DNA of 64,000 bases from DYEP01 sp040755615 (GTDB lineage Bacteria > Bacillota > Sulfobacillia > DUSP01 > DYEP01): positions 6,538 through 70,537 of the forward strand of contig JBFMAL010000009.1 of assembly GCA_040755615.1 (NCBI GenBank). The letters are read 5' to 3'. The position numbers were made by a program, and so were the translations under genes. Position 1 is the stretch's first letter. Every line of letters begins with the position of its first letter. This document shows positions 52,315 to 60,509 of the stretch, one piece after another. A model generated the notes under the pieces. The model saw only the letters and a list, made by a program, of their open reading frames with translations, made no database searches and was not told where the DNA came from.

Positions 52315-52912
52315 GTAAGGTGTCTCCAGACGGGCCCGCCATGAAAAGACCCATCGTGAACGCCAAGGTAGTAATAACAGAGAATGCGGCAACGTAAGGC
52401 AAAAGCCCTGGGCTCGGGAGAGCAGGGTGTGTACCTATCACGTAGTCCATGAAATCATTAAACAAAAACCACGACCCCCCTAGGAGCACGTAAGCCCGGC
52501 CCGGCCTCCAGTACCTGGCGAACAGAAGCGCCTGGACGAACATACCACCGTGGGACAGCATGAGGTGCACGTTTTCGAAATCGTACACCCGCCCGACAAA
52601 GAAATGCTGGCCTATGACGAATACGGTCCACAGCCCATACTTCGCCGAGGAGATCAACGCGTAGGCCAGAAGCAGGGGCCATCGTCTCCCGGCACGCAGC
52701 GAGAGGAGCAGCACACCGAAGGACAGCACAGCAAGTGGCGAGTCGGGTATCACCGGCCACAGCACTGGCGAGCTGCTCGCCAGCTGCTGCGCGTACCACG
52801 AAAACCCATATACCGCCCCGCCCAGGTTCAGGATGATCAGCGGGAGGTACCACCGGGGATTCTCTGGGATTGTAATTATATGGTCAAGCATGCGTCTCAT
52901 ACGACTCACCAC
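52307..52912 (-). CDS. DUF1405 membrane protein
   Basis: A 201-residue protein with about six hydrophobic segments. VYGFSWYAQQL, LWPVIPDSPLAVLSF and SAKYGLWTVFVIG are DUF1405 features. The function is unknown. The start is uncertain between GTG at 52912 and an internal ATG four codons on. It overlaps the quinate-dehydrogenase-like gene by eight bases. Confidence 0.8.
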   Translation of the reverse strand: MVSRMRRMLDHIITIPENPRWYLPLIILNLGGAVYGFSWYAQQLASSSPVLWPVIPDSPLAVLSFGVLLLSLRAGRRWPLLLAYALISSAKYGLWTVFVIGQHFFVGRVYDFENVHLMLSHGGMFVQALLFARYWRPGRAYVLLGGSWFLFNDFMDYVIGTHPALPSPGLLPYVAAFSVITTLAFTMGLFMAGPSGDTLHE

Positions 52913-52934
52913 GCCCTCTTCAGGATAACCGCTC

Positions 52935-55307
52935 TTATTGCATCCCGCGCGCGAGTACTTCCACAGGTTTTTCTGTGAGGTACGTCTGGGAGACGGTGAA
53001 CGTCTCGCCTTCTATCCGGTATCTTACTCGCACCGTGCACGCAGCACGCACCACGTAACTACCCGGGCGCTCCCATTCTACCGTAAACTGCTCGCCGGGG
53101 TCAAAGGAAACCGTTACGTCTTCCGCATCCGGAGGCCTGCTCACGTGTGCGAGTACCCGGTAGCGCGCAGCTGTTGCGGTTACCCATTGCGCCGGTCCCT
53201 CGATCTCCATCTTGACAGAGGGTTCGCTTGCTGTCCGTGCGGTGAAACGCTTGACTTCGCCGGCGGTAGCAGATACCTCCCACGTGTACCGCTTCAAGAC
53301 CTTGTCCTTGTTAGACACCGATACGGCCGTGACCCTGTACTCGCCCGGGTTATTGTATACATGTTCGACGGACATGGTGGTCTCGCCTTCACCTTCCCGG
53401 ACATACGTCTTCCCGTCGCCAAAATCCCACTCCCACCTCACGTGGTAGGTACGGTCCTCTTTCTTCAGGGTGGTCAACTTGGTGACCCGTTTCACCTGTA
53501 CGTGCGGGATATGAGCGCTCTCATGCACCGTTGCCGGAGGTGCCTTCTCCGGTTCATCCAGCGTGTAACCTGCGCTCACAGTGAAGCTGTGCCCCCCTTT
53601 GCCCAGAAAACTCGATACGCTGTGGCGATCCAACTGGCCGGAGACCGCCCGCACGCCTACGTGCAGGCGTGACACATCAGGACCAGGACTGATCACCAGC
53701 CTGCCGCTGTGGCTCACCCCTGAGACCCTGACCTCCATGTCCTGGTATTCGGTCTCTCCCCTCAGGGTCTCCCGCACTACCCACACGTCAAAGCTCACCG
53801 GGTCGTTTCTTCTTGAAGACACGCGCGCAGAAAACTCAACGTAGAGGTTTTTGTCTTCGCCCTTTGCAGGGATAAAGCTGCAATATGTGGGGGAAAGGTA
53901 CCCCGCCTTACCTTGAAACCTTGCCTTCTGGTCAAACGGCCACCCCCAAGGGTCGATTTGCAGGCGCGGTGCAGAGGCCCACGGCTTTTGCACCGCCTTT
54001 AGTATTTCAGAGACACCTCGTTGTGAACGGAACAGCGAGAAATGGGAGGTGGAGGTAAGACCAGAGACCGCCACGAACGAGTCATCCCTGAACAGCGGCA
54101 GAAACGCCGAGGAGAGCTCAACTACCAGGTCGCCTGGTCCGACAGCTGGGCTGAGCGCTGAGACCGGGCTCGGCGTGATTCCAGTGATGCACGCGTACCG
54201 GACACGGCGCTCTGCGCGGGATTCGGCGTCCGTCTCGTTCAAAACTGATACAAGGTAATTCGCCACTAAGCGCAATGGCCGTACATCTGACGGCAATTCG
54301 AACCACTCGCGCACCATCCGGTCTACGCCTACCCCGGCGAAGCTGAACCCCATCTTCTGCTCGGCTCGTTCCAGCGCCCAGCGACCCAATACAGTTCGTG
54401 CTCGAAGGGCCGCCTGCTCCAGCAGGTAACTGCCGGCGCGTTTCAGGTAGGCTAAAATTAGAGACTTCACGTCAAACGCCTCAGGGATTTCTCCAAACAC
54501 GTAGGTAAACAGATCCCTTTCCTCGAGCCGTGCCCTAATATAGTTGTTCCGGCCGGCGTGCATCGCGAGGAATTCGTAGTATGCGGAGGTGAGATCCTGC
54601 CCCTCTGCCGGGCTTTCTTTTGGAAGATGCCCACCGGACCAGCGGAGCACCGGCTGCTGGGCATCAATGAAATGTGCGTGGAAGTGCTCGCTCCTGTTAG
54701 TAACGATCCAGTGCTCGAACGTGGGGGCCCGGTTCCCCGACGGCTTCATCTCGTTTTCAAAGATGTAATCCCAGTACAGCGCCTCGTATACCGCCGCCCG
54801 GCTCCAAATGTGGTTCTCTGCGTCAAACGCAGCAACAACGCGCGGCTGCCTTGCCCCGAACCGTAGCTCCTCCTGAGTCAGCACTACATCTGCTAGCTTC
54901 AAAAAATGCGAGAGGTACGAGCCCGCGTTGGGCGGCGACACCATAACCAGGCTATCTATTCGCTCGTCAAGCCCAGGCTGGTTCAGGTAGTATCTGGCGG
55001 CCAGCGCCGCGGACCCCATCGCAACAATGGAGATCTCGTCCGCATCCAGCCGCTCCAGGTATTCCCCGAGCCGTCCGGCAAGTACCACGAAATCCTCTTC
55101 ACCTCCGGTATCCACTACGAACAGGTTCACGCCCTCGGTGTAGCCGTGGTGGCCCAGTTGCTCAATAAGGGGGGACGGCTCCTGAAGGGCGTCCGGGACG
55201 ATGAGAAGCGCGGGTGAGGGTTCAATGCTGACAGTGCCCGCAACAGACGGCAGGAGCGCGTACGCGCCAAGGAGCAGTGTGGCAAGCGCCGCCTTCACCC
55301 ACCTCAT
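52935..55307 (-). CDS. Secreted alpha/beta-hydrolase-like protein with PKD domain
   Basis: A 790-residue exported protein with a signal peptide at residues 1-24. The N-terminal ~250 residues look like a lipase/PGAP1 hydrolase (PALLIVPDALQEPSPLIEQL as oxyanion-side strand, SLVMVSPPNAGS). At the nucleophile elbow, residues 96-108 read AMGSAALAARYYL where lipases have AHSMGGLVARYYL, so the serine position is Gly98 and the nearest Ser is one residue later. A PKD domain follows in the C-terminal third (WEWDFGDGKTY, EHVYNNPGEYRV). ATG 55307 overlaps the preceding stop. Enzyme activity is doubtful. Confidence 0.7.
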   Translation of the reverse strand: MRWVKAALATLLLGAYALLPSVAGTVSIEPSPALLIVPDALQEPSPLIEQLGHHGYTEGVNLFVVDTGGEEDFVVLAGRLGEYLERLDADEISIVAMGSAALAARYYLNQPGLDERIDSLVMVSPPNAGSYLSHFLKLADVVLTQEELRFGARQPRVVAAFDAENHIWSRAAVYEALYWDYIFENEMKPSGNRAPTFEHWIVTNRSEHFHAHFIDAQQPVLRWSGGHLPKESPAEGQDLTSAYYEFLAMHAGRNNYIRARLEERDLFTYVFGEIPEAFDVKSLILAYLKRAGSYLLEQAALRARTVLGRWALERAEQKMGFSFAGVGVDRMVREWFELPSDVRPLRLVANYLVSVLNETDAESRAERRVRYACITGITPSPVSALSPAVGPGDLVVELSSAFLPLFRDDSFVAVSGLTSTSHFSLFRSQRGVSEILKAVQKPWASAPRLQIDPWGWPFDQKARFQGKAGYLSPTYCSFIPAKGEDKNLYVEFSARVSSRRNDPVSFDVWVVRETLRGETEYQDMEVRVSGVSHSGRLVISPGPDVSRLHVGVRAVSGQLDRHSVSSFLGKGGHSFTVSAGYTLDEPEKAPPATVHESAHIPHVQVKRVTKLTTLKKEDRTYHVRWEWDFGDGKTYVREGEGETTMSVEHVYNNPGEYRVTAVSVSNKDKVLKRYTWEVSATAGEVKRFTARTASEPSVKMEIEGPAQWVTATAARYRVLAHVSRPPDAEDVTVSFDPGEQFTVEWERPGSYVVRAACTVRVRYRIEGETFTVSQTYLTEKPVEVLARGMQ

Positions 55308-55774
55308 TTCCTCCACCCCCTGTTAGCTATCTCCACAGAAAGTAGAGGCGCCCCCGCTCTCAGCATATCGAGTACGTCCTGGCCTTCCACATGTGCCCAC
55401 GGAACGGTTGACACCGCGAATACCCAGAACGCGGACTCGCCCGGTCCAAGCAAGGCGCTCTGTCCAGCCAGGCTGACTTCAATCACCCCGCTCCTTGCAG
55501 GCTTGTGTATGACGAGGCCGAGCACAGGGTCTTCGTACGGGAAGCGGGCAATGCGGGTACTGTATGTACCCGCGCTAACACCCAGAGTCCTGCTTTCTCT
55601 AACCAGCAATACAGAGGCTCTTGCGTGACTTGGCTGGCTGTTTGTCACCGGAGGCTCCCTATAGAAGCTACTCGAGTCCGTGATAGCAACTTCCAGCAAG
55701 GGCGTGCCGCGGCCAAAGAACAACAGAGCCAATACAGCAAGGAGCACGGATACGACCAGTAACAGCCTTCTCAT
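55304..55774 (-). CDS. Membrane-anchored protein of unknown function
   Basis: A 156-residue protein with one N-terminal hydrophobic segment (residues ~4-21) and no lipobox; the rest should face outside. I do not recognise a family. The ATG follows GGGGGAG and the stop overlaps the secreted PKD protein by four bases, so the two probably work together at the cell surface. Confidence 0.65.
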   Translation of the reverse strand: MRRLLLVVSVLLAVLALLFFGRGTPLLEVAITDSSSFYREPPVTNSQPSHARASVLLVRESRTLGVSAGTYSTRIARFPYEDPVLGLVIHKPARSGVIEVSLAGQSALLGPGESAFWVFAVSTVPWAHVEGQDVLDMLRAGAPLLSVEIANRGWRK

Positions 55775-55806
55775 CAGATCTCCCCCGACTGTGCCGGTGA
55801 ACCCAA

Positions 55807-55840
55807 GAAGGGCCCGGCACGTTTAGTTGCCGGACCCTTC
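55807..55840 (-). terminator. Long hairpin after the gntR gene
   Basis: GAAGGG-c-CCGGCA pairs with TGCCGG-a-CCCTTC around an eight-base loop, twelve pairs with one mismatch. It lies between the GntR stop (56000) and the anchored-protein start. On the minus strand the tail is TTGGGTTC, T-poor. Confidence 0.5.
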
Positions 55841-55999
55841 AGGTAATCAATTCTGCAAGTGTTTCCAGATTCCTCCAGCCCCCTGGAGAAAATCTACTGG
55901 CTCGGATTACTCTTCATATCAGCCAGACGTAACCCCCATAAGTTCAGAAACACCCAAAAAGCGCTCCCATCATTGTTTCCTGGCACATTTCTCCATAAA

Positions 56000-56671
56000 T
56001 TATATCTCGATATACCCATCGGGAGGCTGTTCTTTGAACGCATCCAGTTCCATGCCTTCCACGGCGCTCTTGATGTGAAGCGCCATGCTTTCACAGGCCT
56101 GTGCTGCGTCCTTCGTGGCGAGCGCGTCGATAATACGTGAGTGCTCCTTCATGGATGGGTTGACCTCCATCTGGTAGAACGGGTCAAATAGGATAAGGTA
56201 AATAGTGGTCTTGCTCACGATATCAACGATGTACTGCTTGAGAACGAGGTTGCCGGAGGCTTCCGCGATCGCGTAATGAAACCTATCATTAATCTTGTAG
56301 TAGGCCTCAACGTCCCTCTGTTCGAATACCCTGGACTCCTCAGCCACGCACTGCCTGAGCTGTTCGAGCAGCTCGGGTGTTACAAAAGGCGCGGCTAAAG
56401 CGGCGGCATGCTTCTCCAGGATCTCGCGCACCTCAAATGCCCAGAGCACCTCTTCCTTGGTAGGCTTTATGACGAACGCCCCCCGGTGGGGGATGATCTC
56501 CACAAAGCCTTCGTACACGAGCCTTCTTATGGCACCTCGGACTGGAGTGCGGCTCACACCGAGCTGCCGGGCGATGCTCTCCTCCACCAGCTGCCCCCTC
56601 GGCCTTATGTACCTCTTTATGATCGCCTTCTTCAGCCTGGCATAGACCAGGTCCTCCATGGTTTCGGACAA
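56000..56671 (-). CDS. GntR-family (FCD domain) transcriptional regulator
   Basis: A 223-residue regulator. The N-terminal winged helix-turn-helix has GQLVEESIARQLGVSRTPVRGAIRRL; the C-terminal FCD ligand domain has FEVREILEKHAAALAA, NDRFHYAIAEASGN and EHSRIIDALA. The TTG at 56671 has AAGGAGAGG seven bases upstream. It is transcribed last in the MttB-like/dehydrogenase cluster and probably regulates it in response to the substrate. Confidence 0.9.
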   Translation of the reverse strand: MSETMEDLVYARLKKAIIKRYIRPRGQLVEESIARQLGVSRTPVRGAIRRLVYEGFVEIIPHRGAFVIKPTKEEVLWAFEVREILEKHAAALAAPFVTPELLEQLRQCVAEESRVFEQRDVEAYYKINDRFHYAIAEASGNLVLKQYIVDIVSKTTIYLILFDPFYQMEVNPSMKEHSRIIDALATKDAAQACESMALHIKSAVEGMELDAFKEQPPDGYIEI

Positions 56672-56708
56672 CAGACAGCCTCTCCTTTTCTGAAGATATG
56701 CTCTTTTC

Positions 56709-57881
56709 TCAAATGTACCGTACCGATTCCCTTAGATCAAACCCGCGCTTTCGCATCTCTTCTGCAAACCTTGGCCCGTCCACCGCGATCTCTACGGGCT
56801 TTGCACCTTTCGGCGTCTCACCGTGCGCCATCATGATGGCGACAATAGATGCGTGCCATCCGGTGGTGCGCTCCATAGCAGTGAAGTGTGTCTTCTCGTC
56901 GTAGAAGTCCATGAGGTCAAGCTGCACCTCAGCGCGCCTTCCGTCCTTTTCGCCAAGACACTTCACCCTGATAACCACCAGGTCCCTGTCCTCGGGCGTT
57001 GCCAGGATCTTGGGCTCCAGCAACGTATGTAATACCTGCCGGGGGGAGACCTTCACCCCCTGGACCTCTATGGGTTCCTCTTCCAAAAGCCCAAGATCAA
57101 GGAAGGCCTTCCACTGGGCATAATGGCCCTTGTAGCGCACGGTCTTATTCTGGTAGGTCTTGAGCTTGCCAAGAAACGTCCACGGCGCGGTGGAAGTGCC
57201 TCCGGCAGTGGTAAAGGCCTCGAGCCGCCCGACGGGAGGCGGGAAATCGATCTCCTCGTACTCCTCGAACGTGGGCACTTCGACCAGCTTGCCGTCTCTG
57301 ATGAACGTCGTGGAACCGTAGTACTCATTGGTGAGTCCCGCAATGTTGAAGGTGAGGATATAGTTGAACGGGGGTCTCGGGTTGCTGTCAAGCCCTCCAT
57401 CCCACAGGAATACCTCTTCAGGCTCGTCAAGAAGGCTCATCGCGTAGACGCACAGCGATGTACCCATGCCCGGCACCTGGCCACAGTCGGGCACGATGCT
57501 GATGCCCGCCCGCTCGGCCTGTTCGTCCAGCGCCAGCTCTCTTTTCACGATCTCAGTGTTCCCGCCTAGGTCGCACATGCTCGCCCGGGCCTGGACAGCC
57601 GCCTTTGCTATGTCTAAGTTGAAGTAATAGGGGACGGCGCTCAAGAACGCGTCAATGCCTGTGAGTGTAGAAACCAGCGCTTTTTCGTCAGTCACATCGA
57701 CCTGCACCGCCCGGGCGACGGACCTCCCTGCCAGTGCGTTTACCCTCTCCGCCGAGCGTCGTGCTGCATCCAGATCCTTGTCCGCGATGATGACCGCATC
57801 GGCATCTCCCCATACAGCCATGTCGTATGCCGCGGCAGTCCCCTGCCTTCCGGAGCCGACTACTCCGTACGTCTTACCCAT
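56709..57881 (-). CDS. Saccharopine dehydrogenase-like oxidoreductase
   Basis: A 390-residue protein with an N-terminal Rossmann fold (YGVVGSGRQGTAAAYDMAVW) and the saccharopine/lysine-6-dehydrogenase pattern (FLSAVPYYFNLDIAKAAVQA, DLGGNTEIV, DCGQVPGMG). Related enzymes oxidise amino-acid side-chain or N-substituted amines with NAD(P). The gene start overlaps the MttB-like gene by 22 bases, suggesting that the two act on the same compound, perhaps a demethylated amine. The exact substrate cannot be read. Confidence 0.8.
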   Translation of the reverse strand: MGKTYGVVGSGRQGTAAAYDMAVWGDADAVIIADKDLDAARRSAERVNALAGRSVARAVQVDVTDEKALVSTLTGIDAFLSAVPYYFNLDIAKAAVQARASMCDLGGNTEIVKRELALDEQAERAGISIVPDCGQVPGMGTSLCVYAMSLLDEPEEVFLWDGGLDSNPRPPFNYILTFNIAGLTNEYYGSTTFIRDGKLVEVPTFEEYEEIDFPPPVGRLEAFTTAGGTSTAPWTFLGKLKTYQNKTVRYKGHYAQWKAFLDLGLLEEEPIEVQGVKVSPRQVLHTLLEPKILATPEDRDLVVIRVKCLGEKDGRRAEVQLDLMDFYDEKTHFTAMERTTGWHASIVAIMMAHGETPKGAKPVEIAVDGPRFAEEMRKRGFDLRESVRYI

Positions 57882-59290
57882 GATGACGCCTGCCTTTCAT
57901 ACGTTTTTATGATCCGTTCCATCTCCTCCGGCAGCCCTTCTTCGAGTGGGGCCGCCCGGTGGCTCTGTCTAATGCTATCTGCAAACTCCTTCGCGTCGTC
58001 GCTTCCTGATTGTCTGTTTATCACCGAAGGCTGCCAAAGGCTTCTCATATGCTTTCTTGTGTGCTTTTGAGCGAGGAAGTGGCCGTGAGGGCCCACTCTG
58101 CAGATGACCTCAGCAGCTTCGGGGTCCGGCCCTACCCCTTGCACGTAACGTCTGACCATCTCGAAAATCTCGCAGTCGCGCACCAGCTGCTCAAAAGAAA
58201 ACACCCTGGCGCCGTCGAGCAACCCTGCTCCGCACATCATGTCCGCTCCAGCCAAAGCGCTGGCCATTCCTGAGAGGGCATTTTCGGCCCCGCATCGCCA
58301 GCCCGCCGTCCTGGCCCCGGTGGCGAAAGTGCCTACATTCGACGGTATGCGGTAGAAACGCGCCATCTGGCACGCAGCCGACTGGAGCACGAAATCCTCC
58401 GGCCCCCCACACGTGGCAGCTCCCGTCATCAGATCCATCGTAGTGGCGCACGAGCCATAGAAAGTGGGTGTCCCCGGAGCAATGGCCTGCAGCGCGGTGA
58501 TACCCGCCAGTATTTCGGCGTTACCGAGCACGAGGTTCCCATACAGCGTGGACGGAGCCGTAGCGCAGCCGATCTGCATGGTGACAAACCCAGTGGGTAT
58601 GCCCGCCTCTGCGTACACGAGAAGCGCGTCAAGAGCGTCATGAGCGTACGAAAGGGGGCTGGTGCTGCAAAGGAAACTGGATATCACCGGGTTCTGCCTG
58701 AGCCGGTCCGTACCCCCAGCCACTGCCCTGGCTATCTCGACGGACCCTCTGGCAGTCAACCCGGTGACAGCCGTCATCGCTTGTATGTGCTTGGTGGTGT
58801 TCTCAATCTGGGCGTACAACTCCCAGAGTGGCTGCACGCTCTCCGGGCAATCGCGGGCCGCAACTACAGGCCACATAAAGGCGATCTGCGGGAGAGCGTC
58901 AGCCACACGAGTCGCCTCCCGGAGGTCGTCCAGTGTAGATGGCCGTACCGCCCCGGTCTCCGGATCCATCACCGAAAGCCCTGACCCGTCAAGCGTCAGG
59001 TAGCCTGTCCGCCCGTCGATGTGCAGCGCCTGCGTCCCATCCCGTGCCCCCAACGTATAGCGGGGAGGGCAGAGCGACAGCGCACGATTGAGTACGTCCT
59101 CTCCGATGAACACGCGGGTGCCTGACACACGCGCGCCGGCCAGAGAAAGTGCGGCAAGTACCTTTTCGTGCGGCATATTGACTCCAGCCCGGTCAAGCAC
59201 TGAAAGGGTGTCTGCGTGAATCGCCCTTACCGTATCTGCCTCTAAAACATCAACGAAAAACCTGTAGTGGACGGCCTGTATCTGTGACAC
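57860..59290 (-). CDS. MttB-superfamily methyltransferase without pyrrolysine
   Basis: A 476-residue protein of the trimethylamine methyltransferase (MttB) family. Typical parts are YLTLDGSGLSVMDPETGAVRPST, DALPQIAFMWPVVAARD and TFYGSCATTMDLMTGA. No in-frame TAG occurs, so it is a non-pyrrolysine member; characterised ones demethylate glycine betaine, proline betaine, carnitine and similar quaternary amines and pass the methyl to a corrinoid protein. No such corrinoid protein gene is nearby. The frame is open to 59389, but the GTG at 59290 follows GAGGAGG. Confidence 0.82.
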   Translation of the reverse strand: MSQIQAVHYRFFVDVLEADTVRAIHADTLSVLDRAGVNMPHEKVLAALSLAGARVSGTRVFIGEDVLNRALSLCPPRYTLGARDGTQALHIDGRTGYLTLDGSGLSVMDPETGAVRPSTLDDLREATRVADALPQIAFMWPVVAARDCPESVQPLWELYAQIENTTKHIQAMTAVTGLTARGSVEIARAVAGGTDRLRQNPVISSFLCSTSPLSYAHDALDALLVYAEAGIPTGFVTMQIGCATAPSTLYGNLVLGNAEILAGITALQAIAPGTPTFYGSCATTMDLMTGAATCGGPEDFVLQSAACQMARFYRIPSNVGTFATGARTAGWRCGAENALSGMASALAGADMMCGAGLLDGARVFSFEQLVRDCEIFEMVRRYVQGVGPDPEAAEVICRVGPHGHFLAQKHTRKHMRSLWQPSVINRQSGSDDAKEFADSIRQSHRAAPLEEGLPEEMERIIKTYERQASSWVRRTE

Positions 59291-59325
59291 TTGCAGGACC
59301 TCCTCTTGTATACAATTATTGTATT

Positions 59326-60432
59326 CTATAGTCGTGTACGGTTTTCCTGCTCCCACAGCTGCCGGATCGGATCTCTTTTCACCACCCACCTCCCCCCTGG
59401 AGTGAGCCCGAGTATTACCGGCAGCTTTGTGCGGCGGCTGCTCCCACCCTTTTCAAACCTTACCAATACGTCGGCGGTTATGTTCACGCCCTCCTCCGTT
59501 TCTACCGGTTCGCCAAGCCCCAACACCCGGAGGTAGTCGACATTCGCCGTCAGCCAGTCAAGCGACGCGGACGTGCAAAGCAGCCTCAGCGTCCCGGTAT
59601 CCTTTTCATTGATAAGAGCAAGGTACAATTCAGCCACCTCCCTCGGCCCCGCTCTCTCAAGCCTCAAAAGCAGCGTACCCGCTGCCTTGTCCACCATCGC
59701 CTGGTGCGCGATGTCATGGAGCCTGCTGCCATGAGTAGTACTGCCGTCGAAGTGAATACAGAAGTGACCAGGGAAATCGTTCTTCATGATGTCCTGGTCA
59801 CCGTGGGGCATGCCGTTCATGGACGCTGCGATCCGCCTGCCGTCTATGAGCAGTAAGATGGGGCGTCTTCGCCAGCTCCAGCCGCCGTAGATCTCAAAAA
59901 GCACTGCGGCGTCCGGGGCAGTTACGGGTTCGACGTCGGCGTGATACGAACCGCCATACCTCCTTACGGAAAACCGCTTTCCTGTCTGGAGGTCTACCAC
60001 CTGCGCCACAGATTTCTTGGTAAACAAGCGCAGCGCGTCGCGCCATGAAACCGGCTCTCCAAAATATTCCTTTGAAATGGACATAACAAGCGCCCAGAGC
60101 GCGTCCCTGTCCGGAAGCAACCCGAAACAGTTCACCACTTGCCCACCAGCGCTGAACTGGACCTCCGACCTTGAGCCGTCAGACAGCCTGAGCGACACGG
60201 TATATTGCGCAGGACCCGGGGACTCCCGGGTTGCCTGCCACTGCGCAAGTACCCTGGGAAGAGAGAGGACAGTCTCCTCGGGGAGGGTCCGGTTGTACTC
60301 AAGGCCTGCAGCGTGAATGCTGACGGTACAGCTTACGACCACAAGCCTCCTTTGCTTTCGGTGCAGGGACAGAAATACCCCGATGATGCATAAAGAGACG
60401 AGCCAGATGACGATGACGTATTTTGTCTTCAA
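59326..60432 (-). CDS. Membrane-anchored protein with GHFCIHF motif, unknown function
   Basis: A 368-residue protein with a single N-terminal hydrophobic segment (residues ~4-22). The middle has RPILLLIDGRRIAASMNGMP, then NDFPGHFCIHFDGSTTHGS and HDIAHQAMV. The His-x-Cys-x-His core and THG resemble the catalytic surroundings of cell-wall L,D-transpeptidases (SHGCxR) but are not the same. The start is TTG with AGGGGG upstream. It could be a cell-surface enzyme; I do not assign one. Confidence 0.6.
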   Translation of the reverse strand: MKTKYVIVIWLVSLCIIGVFLSLHRKQRRLVVVSCTVSIHAAGLEYNRTLPEETVLSLPRVLAQWQATRESPGPAQYTVSLRLSDGSRSEVQFSAGGQVVNCFGLLPDRDALWALVMSISKEYFGEPVSWRDALRLFTKKSVAQVVDLQTGKRFSVRRYGGSYHADVEPVTAPDAAVLFEIYGGWSWRRRPILLLIDGRRIAASMNGMPHGDQDIMKNDFPGHFCIHFDGSTTHGSRLHDIAHQAMVDKAAGTLLLRLERAGPREVAELYLALINEKDTGTLRLLCTSASLDWLTANVDYLRVLGLGEPVETEEGVNITADVLVRFEKGGSSRRTKLPVILGLTPGGRWVVKRDPIRQLWEQENRTRL

Positions 60433-60509
60433 CGCGATCCCCCTGGCACACCTTATTGGTGGGCGTATGGTAATATGACCACCCGGGGAAAAGGTGAAAG
60501 AGGAGTAGG

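Noticed and set aside
55807..55840. CRISPR or repeat element
   Set aside because: Only a single hairpin is present with no repeated units or spacers; nothing array-like was seen anywhere in the window.
57860..59290. Pyrrolysine (in-frame amber) in the MttB-like gene
   Set aside because: The frame is continuous at normal family length with no internal TAG, so the non-pyrrolysine group is the simpler reading.
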